A stretch of DNA of 64,000 nucleotides from Bog-756 sp963769765 (GCA_963769765.1 CAVYNA010000003.1:1-64000), one strand, 5' to 3'. Counted from the stretch's first letter, positions 35,287 through 44,948 are shown. Notes: generated from the sequence alone by a model not told the origin. Program-made: numbers and translations.

Positions 35287-35958
35287 GTGAGCCGCGTGGG
35301 TTCCTCGGATTCGGACTCCCGTGGTCATCTCTGGGACGCCGCCTATGAAGCACTGGGCGTCGAAGGTGTGAGCTGGTACCAGCCGACTGCGGCACGTTCA
35401 CTCGAGCTGATCGACCGACTCGAACTACCCCGCGATGCTGCTGTGATCGACGTGGGTGGTGGTGCATCTGGGTTGGCCGGTCAGTTGGCCACTCACGGCT
35501 ACCACGACGTCACGGTCTTGGATATCTCGGACTCGGCGCTTGCCCTGGCGAGGTCTCGACTCGCTGCCCCGGACACGGTCGCGTGGATCACCGCCGACCT
35601 CCTCGAGTGGCGGCCCACGAGGACGTACGACCTCTGGCACGACCGCGCGGTCTTCCACTTCCTCGTCGATCCCGAGGAACGCAGGCGGTATCTGCAGACG
35701 CTCCATGCGGCAGTGCATCCCGGCGGAGCGTTGATCGTTGCGACGTTCGCCGAGGACGGACCACTTCAGTGCTCCGGCCTCCCGGTGGCGCGCTACTCGG
35801 CACCTGAGTTGGAGGCAGCACTCGGTGCAGACGTGCAAGTCCTCGACACGTTCCGGGAGGAGCATCGAACACCCGGTGGAGTCGTCCAATCCTTCACCTG
35901 GCTTGTGGGTCGGCTCGCCGACGACGGGGGCAGAACCCTCGACCGGCCAGCGCGTTGA
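35287..35958 (+). CDS. Class I SAM-dependent methyltransferase
   Basis: 223 residues from GTG 35287. Motif I is AAVIDVGGGASGLAGQLA, motif II VTVLDISDSALALARSRL and the acidic loop ITADLLEW, followed by DRAVFHFLVDPEERRRYL. This is the small-molecule class I (UbiE-like/thiopurine-type) fold. The target is unknown. It is followed on the same strand by the hydrolase gene. Confidence 0.88.
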   Translation: MSRVGSSDSDSRGHLWDAAYEALGVEGVSWYQPTAARSLELIDRLELPRDAAVIDVGGGASGLAGQLATHGYHDVTVLDISDSALALARSRLAAPDTVAWITADLLEWRPTRTYDLWHDRAVFHFLVDPEERRRYLQTLHAAVHPGGALIVATFAEDGPLQCSGLPVARYSAPELEAALGADVQVLDTFREEHRTPGGVVQSFTWLVGRLADDGGRTLDRPAR

Positions 35959-36079
35959 TCGAGAAGGTGCCGGTGCCCGGCGGAAGTCGGATGACGGTCC
36001 GATCCGAATCGGTCGGTACCATCGGCGTCGCAGTCTGCCGCGGTCGAAGACGCGGCGTCGGGAGCGACGGGGAGATGAG

Positions 36080-36898
36080 ATGCCGGAGGTGGAACTCGAC
36101 GACGTCACCCTTGCCTACCATGTCGTCGGCGAGGGTGACCCGCTCCTGCTGATCGCAGGCTGCGGCCAGCCGGCCGAGGCGTTCGACGTCGGTCTTGCTC
36201 CTCTGCTCGCCGAAGCGGGCCACCAGGTCATCGTGTACGACAACCGTGGCGTTCCACCGAGCACCTCGCCACCGGTCCCGTATTCGGTCGCGCAGATGGC
36301 GGACGACGCGCTCGGCCTGCTCGACCACCTCGGGATCGTCGACCCGGTCCGGATCGCAGGGCACTCGCTCGGTGGCTGGATCGCGGAGACCTTGGCGATC
36401 GACCATCCCGACCGTGTACGGGCGGCCGCGCTCATGGGCAGCGCGAATCGGCCCACCTCGTGGGAGAAGGCCATCACCACCCTGGAGCGCGACCTCGCGG
36501 CCTCCGGCGTCGAGCTGCCTCGGCTCTACTACGCGCTCGAGACGGTCCGTTACCTGCCGTACCACGACCTCCAGGACGACGACGTCATCGACAGCTGGTT
36601 GTCGATGATCGGCGATCTCGAGGTGTGGCCGAACCCCGGCCGGCTCGGCCAGTACGAGGCGGCACTCGCGTGGTCGACCGACCCAGTCCGGGCGGTGGCG
36701 TGGCCGACCATCTCGGTGCCGTGCCTGGTGCTCGCATTCGAGTACGACATCGACTCGCCACCGGCCCGCGCCCGCGAAGCCGCTCAGACCATTCCGGGCG
36801 CCGAGTACGCCGAGATCGCCGGGGCGAGCCACCTCGGGTTCTTCACCCACGCAAAGGCGGTCGCCCATCTGCTCGTCGACTTCTTCGGCCGACGCTGA
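36080..36898 (+). CDS. Alpha/beta hydrolase
   Basis: 272 residues from ATG 36080, just after a GGGGAGATGAG ribosome site. The nucleophile elbow is AGHSLGGW (Ser), with the acid probably in FEYDIDSPP and the histidine in AGASHLGFF. The oxyanion region is LLIAGCGQPAEAF. The sequence resembles 3-oxoadipate enol-lactonase or haloperoxidase-like hydrolases; the substrate is unassigned. Convergent with pyrF. Confidence 0.88.
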   Translation: MPEVELDDVTLAYHVVGEGDPLLLIAGCGQPAEAFDVGLAPLLAEAGHQVIVYDNRGVPPSTSPPVPYSVAQMADDALGLLDHLGIVDPVRIAGHSLGGWIAETLAIDHPDRVRAAALMGSANRPTSWEKAITTLERDLAASGVELPRLYYALETVRYLPYHDLQDDDVIDSWLSMIGDLEVWPNPGRLGQYEAALAWSTDPVRAVAWPTISVPCLVLAFEYDIDSPPARAREAAQTIPGAEYAEIAGASHLGFFTHAKAVAHLLVDFFGRR

Positions 36899-36950
36899 GC
36901 GACTCGGGACGCGGCCCGAACCGGAGCGTGCCAACTCGGGAGCAGGTTGC

Positions 36951-37832
36951 TCAGGTGCCCCCGAGCGCCGTCTGGAACGCGCGTGCAAGCTGGGAGGCAG
37001 TGTCCCGCAGCCGGTTGACATCGGGACCGCCCACGAGCAGCGAGCGTGACGCTGCCGGGATCACCCGGTCGGGACAGGCGGCGAAGGTGCGGGCCACGTC
37101 CTCCACGGTGGCCCCCTGTGCGCCGACGCCCGGGGCGAGGAACAGGCCCCGTGCTCCGCACAGGTCGAGGGGAGGCTCGACGTGGGTTGGTCCGACCACC
37201 GCACCGATCGGCCCGACCCCAGCCGGCGACAGCTCTTCGTTGAGCTCACCGATGTCACGGAGCAGCTGTGCTTCGACGCTGTGACCGGCGTCACCCACCG
37301 CGGACTGTACCGACCGACCTTCGGGGTTCGAAGACCGCGTCACGACCAGCAGGCAACTGCCTGAGACGTGTGCACGGCGCACGAACTGGCCCATCGCGGC
37401 GAGCCCGAGATAGGGATGGACGGTGAGTGCGTCGGCGCTGAACGGAGCCCCGGAACCGAGGTACGCCTCTGCATAGGCGTCGTTGGTGGTCCCGACGTCG
37501 CCACGCTTTGCGTCCACTATCACGAGAAGCCCTGCGCTGCGCGCGTCGGAGACCAGGCGCTGGAGGGTCCGTACTCCCTCCCATCCCTGGCGCTCGAAGA
37601 AGGCCGCCTGGAACTTGACCAACCCGACCGTTCCGACTGCGGCATCGAGGACGATGGTGCAGAACCGATCGAGGCCCGCGGGCGTGTCCTCGAGTCCCCA
37701 GGTGGTGAGCAGCGCCCCGGACGGATCGATGCCCCAGGCGAGCGGCCCGAACTTCGATCGCACCTCGCTGAACCGGGACGCGAACGATGCTGCCACGTCG
37801 CCATTCTCGCCGAACGCGGAGTCCCCCGCCAT
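36951..37832 (-). CDS. pyrF: Orotidine 5'-phosphate decarboxylase, type 2
   Basis: 293 residues, the longer mycobacterial/actinobacterial form. The active-site motif VIVDAKRGDVGTTNDAYA contains the Asp-Lys-Asp catalytic array; other landmarks are GIDPSGALL, VKFQAAFFE and LAPGVGAQGA. It decarboxylates OMP to UMP, the last step of pyrimidine synthesis. The rest of the pyr operon is not in the window. A housekeeping gene between accessory clusters. Confidence 0.93.
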   Translation of the reverse strand: MAGDSAFGENGDVAASFASRFSEVRSKFGPLAWGIDPSGALLTTWGLEDTPAGLDRFCTIVLDAAVGTVGLVKFQAAFFERQGWEGVRTLQRLVSDARSAGLLVIVDAKRGDVGTTNDAYAEAYLGSGAPFSADALTVHPYLGLAAMGQFVRRAHVSGSCLLVVTRSSNPEGRSVQSAVGDAGHSVEAQLLRDIGELNEELSPAGVGPIGAVVGPTHVEPPLDLCGARGLFLAPGVGAQGATVEDVARTFAACPDRVIPAASRSLLVGGPDVNRLRDTASQLARAFQTALGGT

Positions 37833-37886
37833 TCATCGCGATGGTCGAGCAAACCCCTCACCGGACCCCGTCCCCTGCGCCGGTGG

Positions 37887-38690
37887 TCACCGACCGGAGT
37901 GCGGAGTTCCTGTCGACGAGATCCGCCCTTGCCAGTGGGGCGGGCGCTTCTCGAGGAAGGCGAGGACTCCCTCGCGAGCGTCGGGGTGCGCCATCAGGAG
38001 CCTGTGATCGACCGTCTCCCACGCCTCGACCTCCTCGGGGGTGAGTCGCCAACTGTCCCAGAGAAGCCGCTTGCTGTACGCAACGGCCAATGGCGCGGTG
38101 TTGACTGCGATGTCTCTCGCCAGTTCCAGCGCGGCGGGGAGGACCTCGTCGTTCGCGAGCACGCGGCTGCACACGCCGAGCGCCAGGGCCTCGTGCCCGT
38201 CGAAGGTGCGTCCCGAGAGCAGGATCTCCGCCGCATTCGCCATCCCGGCGATGCGGGGCAGCGTCCAGTGCGAGTAGGCGTCACCCATGACTCCCCTCCG
38301 CACCTGGACGACGCCGTACTTGGCATCGGCCGCGAAGAACCGGATGTCGCACTGCAGGGTGAGGGTGAATCCGATGCCGATGGCGTGTCCGTTGACCGCG
38401 GCGATCACCGGCTTGCGCACCTGCCACGCCGGCATCGCGACCGCCGAGGCGCTGAACACGGCGTCGTGCTCGAGCGCGAAGGTGTCTTCGCCGCCCGTCA
38501 TGTCAGCACCGGCACAGAACGCAGGCGGCGTGCCGGTCAGCACCACTGCTCTGACGGAATCGTCGGCGTCGCAGCGCTCGTAGGCGTCGGCGAGCGCCTC
38601 ACCCATGCCCGCGCCGAACGCATTGCGGACCTCCGGACGGTGCAGCGTGACAACGGCGACTCCGTCGTCGACCTCGAAGCGCACCGTCAT
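37887..38690 (-). CDS. Enoyl-CoA hydratase/isomerase family protein
   Basis: 267 residues. Crotonase features: LHRPEVRNAFGAGM, the oxyanion strand PPAFCAGADMTGG, and VNGHAIGIGFTLTLQCDIRF; the ending LEKRPPHWQGR is typical. It acts on an acyl-CoA in beta-oxidation-like catabolism. It overlaps the upstream LLM oxidoreductase gene by 4 bp, so the two form a coupled operon. Confidence 0.9.
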   Translation of the reverse strand: MTVRFEVDDGVAVVTLHRPEVRNAFGAGMGEALADAYERCDADDSVRAVVLTGTPPAFCAGADMTGGEDTFALEHDAVFSASAVAMPAWQVRKPVIAAVNGHAIGIGFTLTLQCDIRFFAADAKYGVVQVRRGVMGDAYSHWTLPRIAGMANAAEILLSGRTFDGHEALALGVCSRVLANDEVLPAALELARDIAVNTAPLAVAYSKRLLWDSWRLTPEEVEAWETVDHRLLMAHPDAREGVLAFLEKRPPHWQGRISSTGTPHSGR

Positions 38691-39700
38691 GGAACGGCAT
38701 GCATCGCGCTGACGAAGTCGGCGACGAGATCGTCGCCGACCGGATAACCGGGGAAATATGCACAGACCCGGTCACAGTCGCCGAAGCGCGCCGAGATCTC
38801 CGCCGCCACCTGGTCGGGCGTGCCGTGGACGGCAAGCGTGTCGACCATCCCGTCGGTGACGAGGTCCGACATCGCCGCCCAGTCGCCCCGCTTCGACAGC
38901 ACGTTGAGCTCCGCCTGGAGATCGCCCCATCCTTCGACGTCCAGGACCGGACGGTACGCGGGGGTCGAGCCGTAGAAGGCGAGGAGGGAGCGCACGCCTC
39001 TCGCGGCCTCGAGCTCGGCGTCGGTCCGGCCGACTCCGACGATCACCTCGGCGATCACCTCGAGGTCGGCACGCGACCTCCCACCCGCGGCGAGCCCGGC
39101 TTCGATGGCGGGACGAGTCCGTTCAACCATGTGTCGAGCACTGTTGAACGGCATGACGAGGATTCCGTCCGCGACCTCTGCTGCCATCGCGCACATCTTC
39201 GGTCCGAGGGCTCCCACGAGGATCTTCGGCAGCCCGTACGGGCTCGGACCAGGGTTGAACACCGGCGTCATGAGCGTGTGGGTCGTGTACTCGCCGCGGA
39301 ACTCGAGCCGGCTGCCGTCCTGCCAGCTCTGCAGGATCGCTTTCGTCGCGAGCACCCACTCACGCATTTGGGACACCGGCCGGTGCCATCGCGCACCGAA
39401 CCGCTTCTCGACGTGGGCGCGCACCTGCGACCCGAGTCCCAGCCGGAAGCGTCCCTTCGAGAGCAGGTGCAGGTCGTAGGCGGCATGGGCGAGGTGCATC
39501 GGGCTCCGCGGGAACGCAATCGCCACGTTCGTCATCAGATCGAGCGAACAGACCGGAGCGGCGGCCACCAGTGGGAAGAACAGATCATGCGCGTTCTCGA
39601 AGCTGAACACGCCGTCTACGCCTGTTTGCTCGAGCTCGCGCGCCCGATCGGCCGCATCGATGACCGAGTTCGACAGCATGACGTCGATCTTGAACGGCAC
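38687..39700 (-). CDS. LLM-class F420/flavin-dependent oxidoreductase
   Basis: 337 residues with a luciferase-like TIM barrel: VDGVFSFENAHDLFFPL, the cofactor strand LLSKGRFRLGLGSQVRAHVE, KILVGALGPKMCAMAAEVADG, and a final HGTPDQVAAEISARF. It resembles the TIGR03617-type F420-dependent group found in actinobacteria. The enzyme would use F420 (or FMN) to reduce or oxidise a hydrophobic substrate or acyl-CoA. Coupled to the crotonase gene. Confidence 0.88.
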   Translation of the reverse strand: MPFKIDVMLSNSVIDAADRARELEQTGVDGVFSFENAHDLFFPLVAAAPVCSLDLMTNVAIAFPRSPMHLAHAAYDLHLLSKGRFRLGLGSQVRAHVEKRFGARWHRPVSQMREWVLATKAILQSWQDGSRLEFRGEYTTHTLMTPVFNPGPSPYGLPKILVGALGPKMCAMAAEVADGILVMPFNSARHMVERTRPAIEAGLAAGGRSRADLEVIAEVIVGVGRTDAELEAARGVRSLLAFYGSTPAYRPVLDVEGWGDLQAELNVLSKRGDWAAMSDLVTDGMVDTLAVHGTPDQVAAEISARFGDCDRVCAYFPGYPVGDDLVADFVSAMHAVP

Positions 39701-39881
39701 GACGGTGGCTCCCCCTGACCGAGCGCGGTGGACGGGACTCGCGATTCCTCCAGGACCGTAGCGTCATCGCGACCCGGCGGTGCGACGCCCGGGTCGTGAC
39801 CATGGGATCATGATCGGCGATGGCCGAGACGACACTGCCGCCGTGGGGCTTCGACAGAGCATGTGACCGGCACCCCGTGCG

Positions 39882-40985
39882 ATGAGGATCTTGATCATCG
39901 GCGGCACCGGTCCGACCGGACTGCCGATCGTCGATCGGCTGGTACGACACGGGCACGATGTCACCATCCTCCATCGGGGGATCCACGAACGGCCCGAGAC
40001 TCCCCCTGATCTCGAACACGTCCACGCCGATCCGTACGACGAGGGCGCGCTCACCAGCGCGCTCGGCCATTCGCGCTGGGACGTCGTCGTCGCGATGTAC
40101 GGTCGGCTGCGGATGGTGGCACGGGTGACGAAGGGTCACTGTGACCGGTTCGTCTCGATCGGCGGTGTACCGGCCTATCGGGGGTGGACCGATCCCTTGC
40201 AGTTCGACCCGCCGGGTCTGCCCGTTCCGGTCCGCGAGACCGACCCACTCGTCGACGACCCGGCCGTCGACGAGAAGGGCTACCGCATCGTGCGCACCGA
40301 GGAGTCGGTCTTTGCAGCGCATCCCTCGGCGATCCACTTCCGCTATCCCTATCTCTACGGTCCGCTCCAACCCGCCCCCCGCGAGTGGTCCGTGGTCCGA
40401 CGGATCCTCGATGGGCGGCGTCGGATCATCGTCGCCGACGAGGGCCTCACCCTCCACCACCACTGCTACACGGTCAACGCCGCCGCCGCGGTGGTGCTGG
40501 GCATCGAATCGCCGGAACAGAGCTCCGGAAGGATCTTCAACGTGGGCGACGAGGAGGTGCTCTCGGTCCGGCAGGTCGTCGAGCTGTGTGCCACCGAGCT
40601 CGGCGCCGAGCTCGAGGTCGTGTCCGTCCCCTACGATCTCGCCAAGCCCGCCTGGCCGCTGCTCGCGATGCCGCTCCCGACCCACCGTGTGCTCGACCTC
40701 GCGGACCTGCACACAAAGCTCGGGCATCGCGACGTCGTCCCTGCACGGACCGCCGTGCGCCGAACGGCGCGTTGGCTCGTGGAGCATCCGCCCGAGCGCG
40801 GCGGCATCGAGGAGCAGGTGCTCACCGACCCCTTCGACTACGGCGCCGAGGACGCGCTCACCGACGCCTGGCTGGCCGCGCGGGCCTCGGTGGTCGTGCC
40901 AGACTTCGCCGTCGAGCCCGGATGGGGCCTCGCCTACAGCGGACCGGAGGGTCGACCTCGCATGCACACGACGTTCGTCGAATGA
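39882..40985 (+). CDS. NAD-dependent epimerase/dehydratase family (extended SDR-like) protein
   Basis: 367 residues. The dinucleotide loop is ILIIGGTGPTGLPIVDRL. The usual catalytic Tyr-x3-Lys is replaced by EKGYRIVRTEE (Tyr-x3-Arg), so it may be an atypical SDR or a non-catalytic NAD-binding protein. FRYPYLYGP and RIFNVGDEEVLSVRQVVEL match the atypical epimerase group. It overlaps the CoA-transferase gene by ATGA. Confidence 0.85.
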   Translation: MRILIIGGTGPTGLPIVDRLVRHGHDVTILHRGIHERPETPPDLEHVHADPYDEGALTSALGHSRWDVVVAMYGRLRMVARVTKGHCDRFVSIGGVPAYRGWTDPLQFDPPGLPVPVRETDPLVDDPAVDEKGYRIVRTEESVFAAHPSAIHFRYPYLYGPLQPAPREWSVVRRILDGRRRIIVADEGLTLHHHCYTVNAAAAVVLGIESPEQSSGRIFNVGDEEVLSVRQVVELCATELGAELEVVSVPYDLAKPAWPLLAMPLPTHRVLDLADLHTKLGHRDVVPARTAVRRTARWLVEHPPERGGIEEQVLTDPFDYGAEDALTDAWLAARASVVVPDFAVEPGWGLAYSGPEGRPRMHTTFVE

Positions 40986-42169
40986 CCGGTCCGCTGTCCG
41001 GCGTCCGGGTGCTCGACCTCTCGATCGCCCTGACCGGGCCGTACGCGGCCGCACTCTTCGCCGACCAGGGTGCAGACGTCATCAAGGTCGAGCGCCCGGG
41101 CATCGGGGACATCGGCCGCTGGGTCGGCGTCGCCGTCAACGGCATGAGCTCGCTCTACCTCGTCTGCAATCGGGGCAAGCGCGGGATCGCCGTCGATCTG
41201 CAGCAGCCCGACGGGGTCGACATCGTGAAGCGCCTTGCCGCCACTTCGGATGTCGTCATCCAGAACTTCCGACCGGGCGTCATGGACAGGCTGGGTCTCG
41301 GCTACGAGCACCTCAAGGCGGTGAATCCAGACGTCGTCTACGCCTCCCTCTCCGGATTCGGGGCCGTCGGCCCCTACCGTGACCGCAGTGCGTACGACAC
41401 CGTGATGCAGGCGTACGCCGGCTTCGCGGCAAATCAGGCCGATCCCGAGGTCGGCGTTCCCGTCTTCCTCCGTCAGACCGCAGCGGACAAGGTCACCGCG
41501 CTGTTCGCCGCACAGGCCATCACCGCCGCGTTGTACGCGCGAGAACACGGCGCGGGCGGTCAGCTGGTCGAGGTCTCGATGATGGACTCGGTGGTGTCCT
41601 TCCTGTGGGCGGACTCAGCCGCCAACGAAGTCCTGCTCGAGTCCGACGGCTCGCAGCTCTCGAGCTTCGTCGCAGGTTTCCAGCCCATGCGGTTCGCCGA
41701 CGGTTGGGGGATCGTGACACCGACCTCCGACCACGACTTCGCCGGCATGTGCAAAGCGCTCGACGTCGACGGGTACGACGACTCCCGTGTCGCCACCATC
41801 GCCGAACGTGTCAAGCACCGCGAGGCGACCTCGGAGCTCGTCGACCTGTGCTACGCCCATGCCGCCAATCTCACGATGGAGGAGGCGACGCTGCGCTTCG
41901 AGGCCCACCGGGTCCCCTTCGCGATGATCCTGAAGCCGGAGGAGCTGCCCGACGATCCCCATGCGGTCGCCGCCGGGCTCTTCGAGCTGCACGAGCATCA
42001 CGTCGTCGGACCCGTGCGCCACCCGCGTCATCCGATCTTGTTCGGCGCCACACCTTCCGCGGTGCGTCTCGGCTCGCCGGCCCTCGGCGAACACACCGAC
42101 GAGATACTCGCCGAGCTAGGACTCGGAGAACGGACCCAGGAGCTCCGCGCGAACGGGACGGTCGCCTGA
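40982..42169 (+). CDS. CaiB/BaiF (class III) CoA-transferase
   Basis: 395 residues, one standard unit. The start is GVRVLDLSIALTGPYAAALF, then DVIKVERPG, VVIQNFRPGVMDRLGLGY, and LVEVSMMDSVVSFL with the catalytic Asp in place (compare Glu210 in the first half of the 6276-8678 protein). It is coupled by 4 bp to the epimerase-like gene. It ends convergently, 35 bp from an NTF2-like gene. Confidence 0.92.
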   Translation: MTGPLSGVRVLDLSIALTGPYAAALFADQGADVIKVERPGIGDIGRWVGVAVNGMSSLYLVCNRGKRGIAVDLQQPDGVDIVKRLAATSDVVIQNFRPGVMDRLGLGYEHLKAVNPDVVYASLSGFGAVGPYRDRSAYDTVMQAYAGFAANQADPEVGVPVFLRQTAADKVTALFAAQAITAALYAREHGAGGQLVEVSMMDSVVSFLWADSAANEVLLESDGSQLSSFVAGFQPMRFADGWGIVTPTSDHDFAGMCKALDVDGYDDSRVATIAERVKHREATSELVDLCYAHAANLTMEEATLRFEAHRVPFAMILKPEELPDDPHAVAAGLFELHEHHVVGPVRHPRHPILFGATPSAVRLGSPALGEHTDEILAELGLGERTQELRANGTVA

Positions 42170-42204
42170 CCGTTCGATCAGCGGTCGACGACCAGCGTCC
42201 CTTC

Positions 42205-42696
42205 TCACCCGAGGCTGGAGCGCCCATCGGTCGCCCACCAGTCGGCCGTCACCTTGCATCCCTCGAGGGCCTTCTTCGGCACCAGCTCCTCGTAGGTCCG
42301 CCGATAGCCCGTGTGTGCGAGGAGCCATTCGCCGTCGACCTTGGCGTACCGGTCGTCGTAGAAGGCCGCCCCCCTGACGCGGACGCCGAAATCGGTGAGG
42401 ACGACGACGTCGTCCATCGCCCACACCCCCCTGGCCTCGTCTGGTCCGAGGAGGTCGATCTCCGGATGGTGGCATCGATGGCTGGTGAGCATCGTCGTGG
42501 CGCCCATCGACGTGCGCAGAAACTCGAGGATGGCGTCACGTCCCTCGAACTCGTACCGTCCTCCGCCGTAACGCGCCGTCGCTTCCGGGAGGAAGCACGT
42601 CTCGATCTCCTCCCACAGCTTCTGGTCGAGGCAGCGAAGGTACTTGTACTTGAGCCTCTTGATCAGCTCGATCTCGACGAGGTCATCAGGGGTCAC
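42205..42696 (-). CDS. SnoaL/NTF2-like family protein
   Basis: 163 residues from GTG 42696 with AGGAG 8 bp upstream. The cone-shaped NTF2-like fold shows LIKRLKYKYLRCLDQKLWEE, CFLPEATARYGGGRYEFEGR and DRYAKVDGEWLLAHTGYRRT. Members are small dehydratases, isomerases or hydroxylases and are common beside P450/SDR genes in terpenoid and steroid catabolism. It follows the DapB-like gene on the same strand (44-bp gap). Confidence 0.88.
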   Translation of the reverse strand: MTPDDLVEIELIKRLKYKYLRCLDQKLWEEIETCFLPEATARYGGGRYEFEGRDAILEFLRTSMGATTMLTSHRCHHPEIDLLGPDEARGVWAMDDVVVLTDFGVRVRGAAFYDDRYAKVDGEWLLAHTGYRRTYEELVPKKALEGCKVTADWWATDGRSSLG

Positions 42697-42740
42697 AGTC
42701 GCTCCTTGCGGTTCTACAGCACAGGGAATGGAGTCCCGGC

Positions 42741-43817
42741 TCAGCGGATCACGCCGACGCCGGGAATGAGGGGGAGGTCCAGCGCGGAGACCCAACCGGG
42801 CGGCAGGTCGTTCACGTACGGGACAGCGTTGAGCGCCCGCAACCCGGTCGCGAGGCAGCCCGCCGCGGCGGCGTCGCGCCCCGATCCGTCGGTGAACCGG
42901 AAGGCGGTCTCTTGGGTGATCGAGGGCGTTCCATCGATCACCACCCGGTAGACGTCGTCCTGGTTGCCCCGGGGCCAGTCGGGTGCAGCGTCGCCGCCGA
43001 CCCGGTTGATGTGCTCGAGGCAGATGCGGGGCTTCCCGGCCACCATGCCGTTGATCGTGAAGCGGATGGCCGCGACCTCGCCGGATCGGATCACCCCCTT
43101 GGCCGTGGTGATCGGTGTCTCGGTGACCCACTTCTCCCAGGTGGAGGTGATCCCGTCGAGCTCGACGCCGACCGCGTGCGCCATCATCGGGACCGTGCCA
43201 CCCCAGGACATCGTGAGGATCTCGGTGTGCTCGAGCATCGGCGTGTACTCCGGTGGTCGCCCGATCCCCATCTCCTCTTCGTAGTCGCCTTCGTAGTTGA
43301 TGTAGTCGAGGATCTCGAGCGCCCGGACCTGGCGGACCTCGCTGCAGAGCCCCATGAGGGTCATCGGGAAGAGGTCGTTGGCGAACCCCGGGTCGATGCC
43401 GGTCGTGAAACACGAGGCTCCCCCGACCTCGCACGCCTCGGTGATCGGATCGATCCACGACGGCGGGTTGAGGGAGATCGACGGCCAGACCCACGGCGTC
43501 ATGGCCGTGGAGCAGACGTCGATGCCCGCCCGGAGGAACGCGCCGATGTCGCGGATGTTGTCCTGGGCGTGCGCTGCGGTAGGCCCGAAGTGCACAAGTG
43601 CGTCCGGCGAGAGCTCGCAGAGCTGCTCGACGTCGTCGGTCGCGGCGACCCCGATCGGTCCGATCCCACAGATGTCCCCGGCGTCCCGTCCGACCTTCTC
43701 GGGATTGGAGACACCGACCCCCACGAGCTCGAACACCGGGTGGCGCACGACCTCGGGGATCACCATCCTCCCGACGAATCCGGTCCCCCAGACGACGACT
43801 CTCTTCGGCGAGCTCAT
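42741..43817 (-). CDS. DapB-like NAD(P)-dependent oxidoreductase (third paralogue)
   Basis: 358 residues. The N-terminus KRVVVWGTGFVGRMVIPEVV is a Rossmann loop; then LVGVGVSNPEKVGRDAGD and SCFTTGIDPGFANDLFP, close to GTGFDPGFANLLAG in the 12398 paralogue. The C-terminus keeps LRALNAVPYVNDLPPGW. The start at ATG 43817 overlaps the SDR gene by 4 bp, the same SDR + DapB-like pairing as at 21683-23554. The chemical role of this family in catabolic operons is not known to me. Confidence 0.82.
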   Translation of the reverse strand: MSSPKRVVVWGTGFVGRMVIPEVVRHPVFELVGVGVSNPEKVGRDAGDICGIGPIGVAATDDVEQLCELSPDALVHFGPTAAHAQDNIRDIGAFLRAGIDVCSTAMTPWVWPSISLNPPSWIDPITEACEVGGASCFTTGIDPGFANDLFPMTLMGLCSEVRQVRALEILDYINYEGDYEEEMGIGRPPEYTPMLEHTEILTMSWGGTVPMMAHAVGVELDGITSTWEKWVTETPITTAKGVIRSGEVAAIRFTINGMVAGKPRICLEHINRVGGDAAPDWPRGNQDDVYRVVIDGTPSITQETAFRFTDGSGRDAAAAGCLATGLRALNAVPYVNDLPPGWVSALDLPLIPGVGVIR

Positions 43818-44593
43818 CGGAACATCTCCCCTGAGTTCACGAGCAGGTACTGCCCGGTGACCGCCTTGGCGTGGTCGGAGGCGAAGAAGCACACGACGTC
43901 GGCGACCTCTCCATCCTCGGTCATCCGGCGGAGCGGGAACTTCCCGGCGACGTCGAAGGTCGCGTCTTCGACCGACTTGTTCTCGTTCTTCGCCCGCCAG
44001 TTCATCAGCATCTCCACCGGTGGTCCCCACATCCACGAAGGGATCACCATGTTGCAGCGGATGTTGTCCGGGCCGAGCTCGTCACAGAGGTAGTACATCG
44101 CGGACAGGAGGGCGCTCTTCGAGGCCGCGTACCCGCCTTGGGGCATCTGCGGTTGGAACATCGACTGGGAGCCGATGAGGACGATGGAGCCCCCGCCCGA
44201 GGACTGCATCGCCTTCGCGACCGGGCGGATGACCGAAAGGGCACCGAGCACGTTCGTCTCGAAGGCGGACCGCCAATCGTCGAATTTCAGATCGAAGAGC
44301 CCACCCCAGGCATTCTCGAATGCTGCAACCTGGACGAGCGCGTCGACCGTGCCGAAACGACTGCAGGCCAGATCGACGAGCGACTCGCACGACTCGGGGT
44401 CGGTGATGTCGGTGACCTTGTGGGTGATGCGAGCGCCCGACGGGTCGAGCTCGTCCGCGATGGCCTTGAGCGAGTCGGCCGAGCGGGCCGCCACCACGAC
44501 GTTGGCGCCGTCCCGGAGGGCGGACGCGGCGCACTCGCGGCCGAGCCCACCCCCCACTCCGGTCACGACGACGGTCTTTCCCTGGAGGATCAT
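43814..44593 (-). CDS. Short-chain dehydrogenase/reductase
   Basis: 259 residues. Cofactor loop GKTVVVTGVGGGLGRECAAS, an unusual VQVAAFENAW where NNAG is expected, Ser in IVLIGSQSMFQ and YAASKSALLSAMYYL (Y-x3-K). The missing NNAG Asn is worth noting, but the remaining triad is present. First gene of a leftward operon SDR - DapB-like - NTF2-like. Confidence 0.88.
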   Translation of the reverse strand: MILQGKTVVVTGVGGGLGRECAASALRDGANVVVAARSADSLKAIADELDPSGARITHKVTDITDPESCESLVDLACSRFGTVDALVQVAAFENAWGGLFDLKFDDWRSAFETNVLGALSVIRPVAKAMQSSGGGSIVLIGSQSMFQPQMPQGGYAASKSALLSAMYYLCDELGPDNIRCNMVIPSWMWGPPVEMLMNWRAKNENKSVEDATFDVAGKFPLRRMTEDGEVADVVCFFASDHAKAVTGQYLLVNSGEMFR

Positions 44594-44756
44594 CTCCTTC
44601 TTCTAGCTGCCAGCCGGCGATCCGTGCAGGTCCGGACCCTGCGCCCCTGGTCGCGGCTATGGTCGACGGGACGTTCGACCCTGGCCGACCCGGGCCGGCC
44701 GGGCCGATGATGACGATGCGCCCCGAGGCGCCGAGCACGCTGAGGAGGAGGATCCC

Positions 44757-44948
44757 ATGGACGTCACGCTTTCCGAGCCGCTCGTCGAGGAGCTGCGAGC
44801 ACTGCTCGACGGTGCGCTCGGCGACCTCTCGAGTGAGATCGCCGACACCGACAACCCCGAGTTCCGCGCGGACCTCAGGGTGCGACGCGGCCGGCTCCAG
44901 GACATTCGCGGACTGCTCGATCCGGCACCGGCCGACCAGGCGGGCTGA
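44757..44948 (+). CDS. Small acidic helical protein
   Basis: 63 residues. ATG 44757 lies 6 bp after GAGGAGGAT, a strong ribosome site. The sequence is mostly amphipathic helix (LVEELRALLDGALGDLSSEI, RVRRGRLQDIRGLLD). No family is recognised. It stands between a leftward operon and the GGDEF-EAL gene, followed by about 210 bp without another gene. The good start context and codon use support expression. Confidence 0.55.
   Translation: MDVTLSEPLVEELRALLDGALGDLSSEIADTDNPEFRADLRVRRGRLQDIRGLLDPAPADQAG

Noticed and set aside
37368..38747. 459-codon plus-strand frame
   Set aside because: Antisense to pyrF and the crotonase gene, both firmly identified; no family features.
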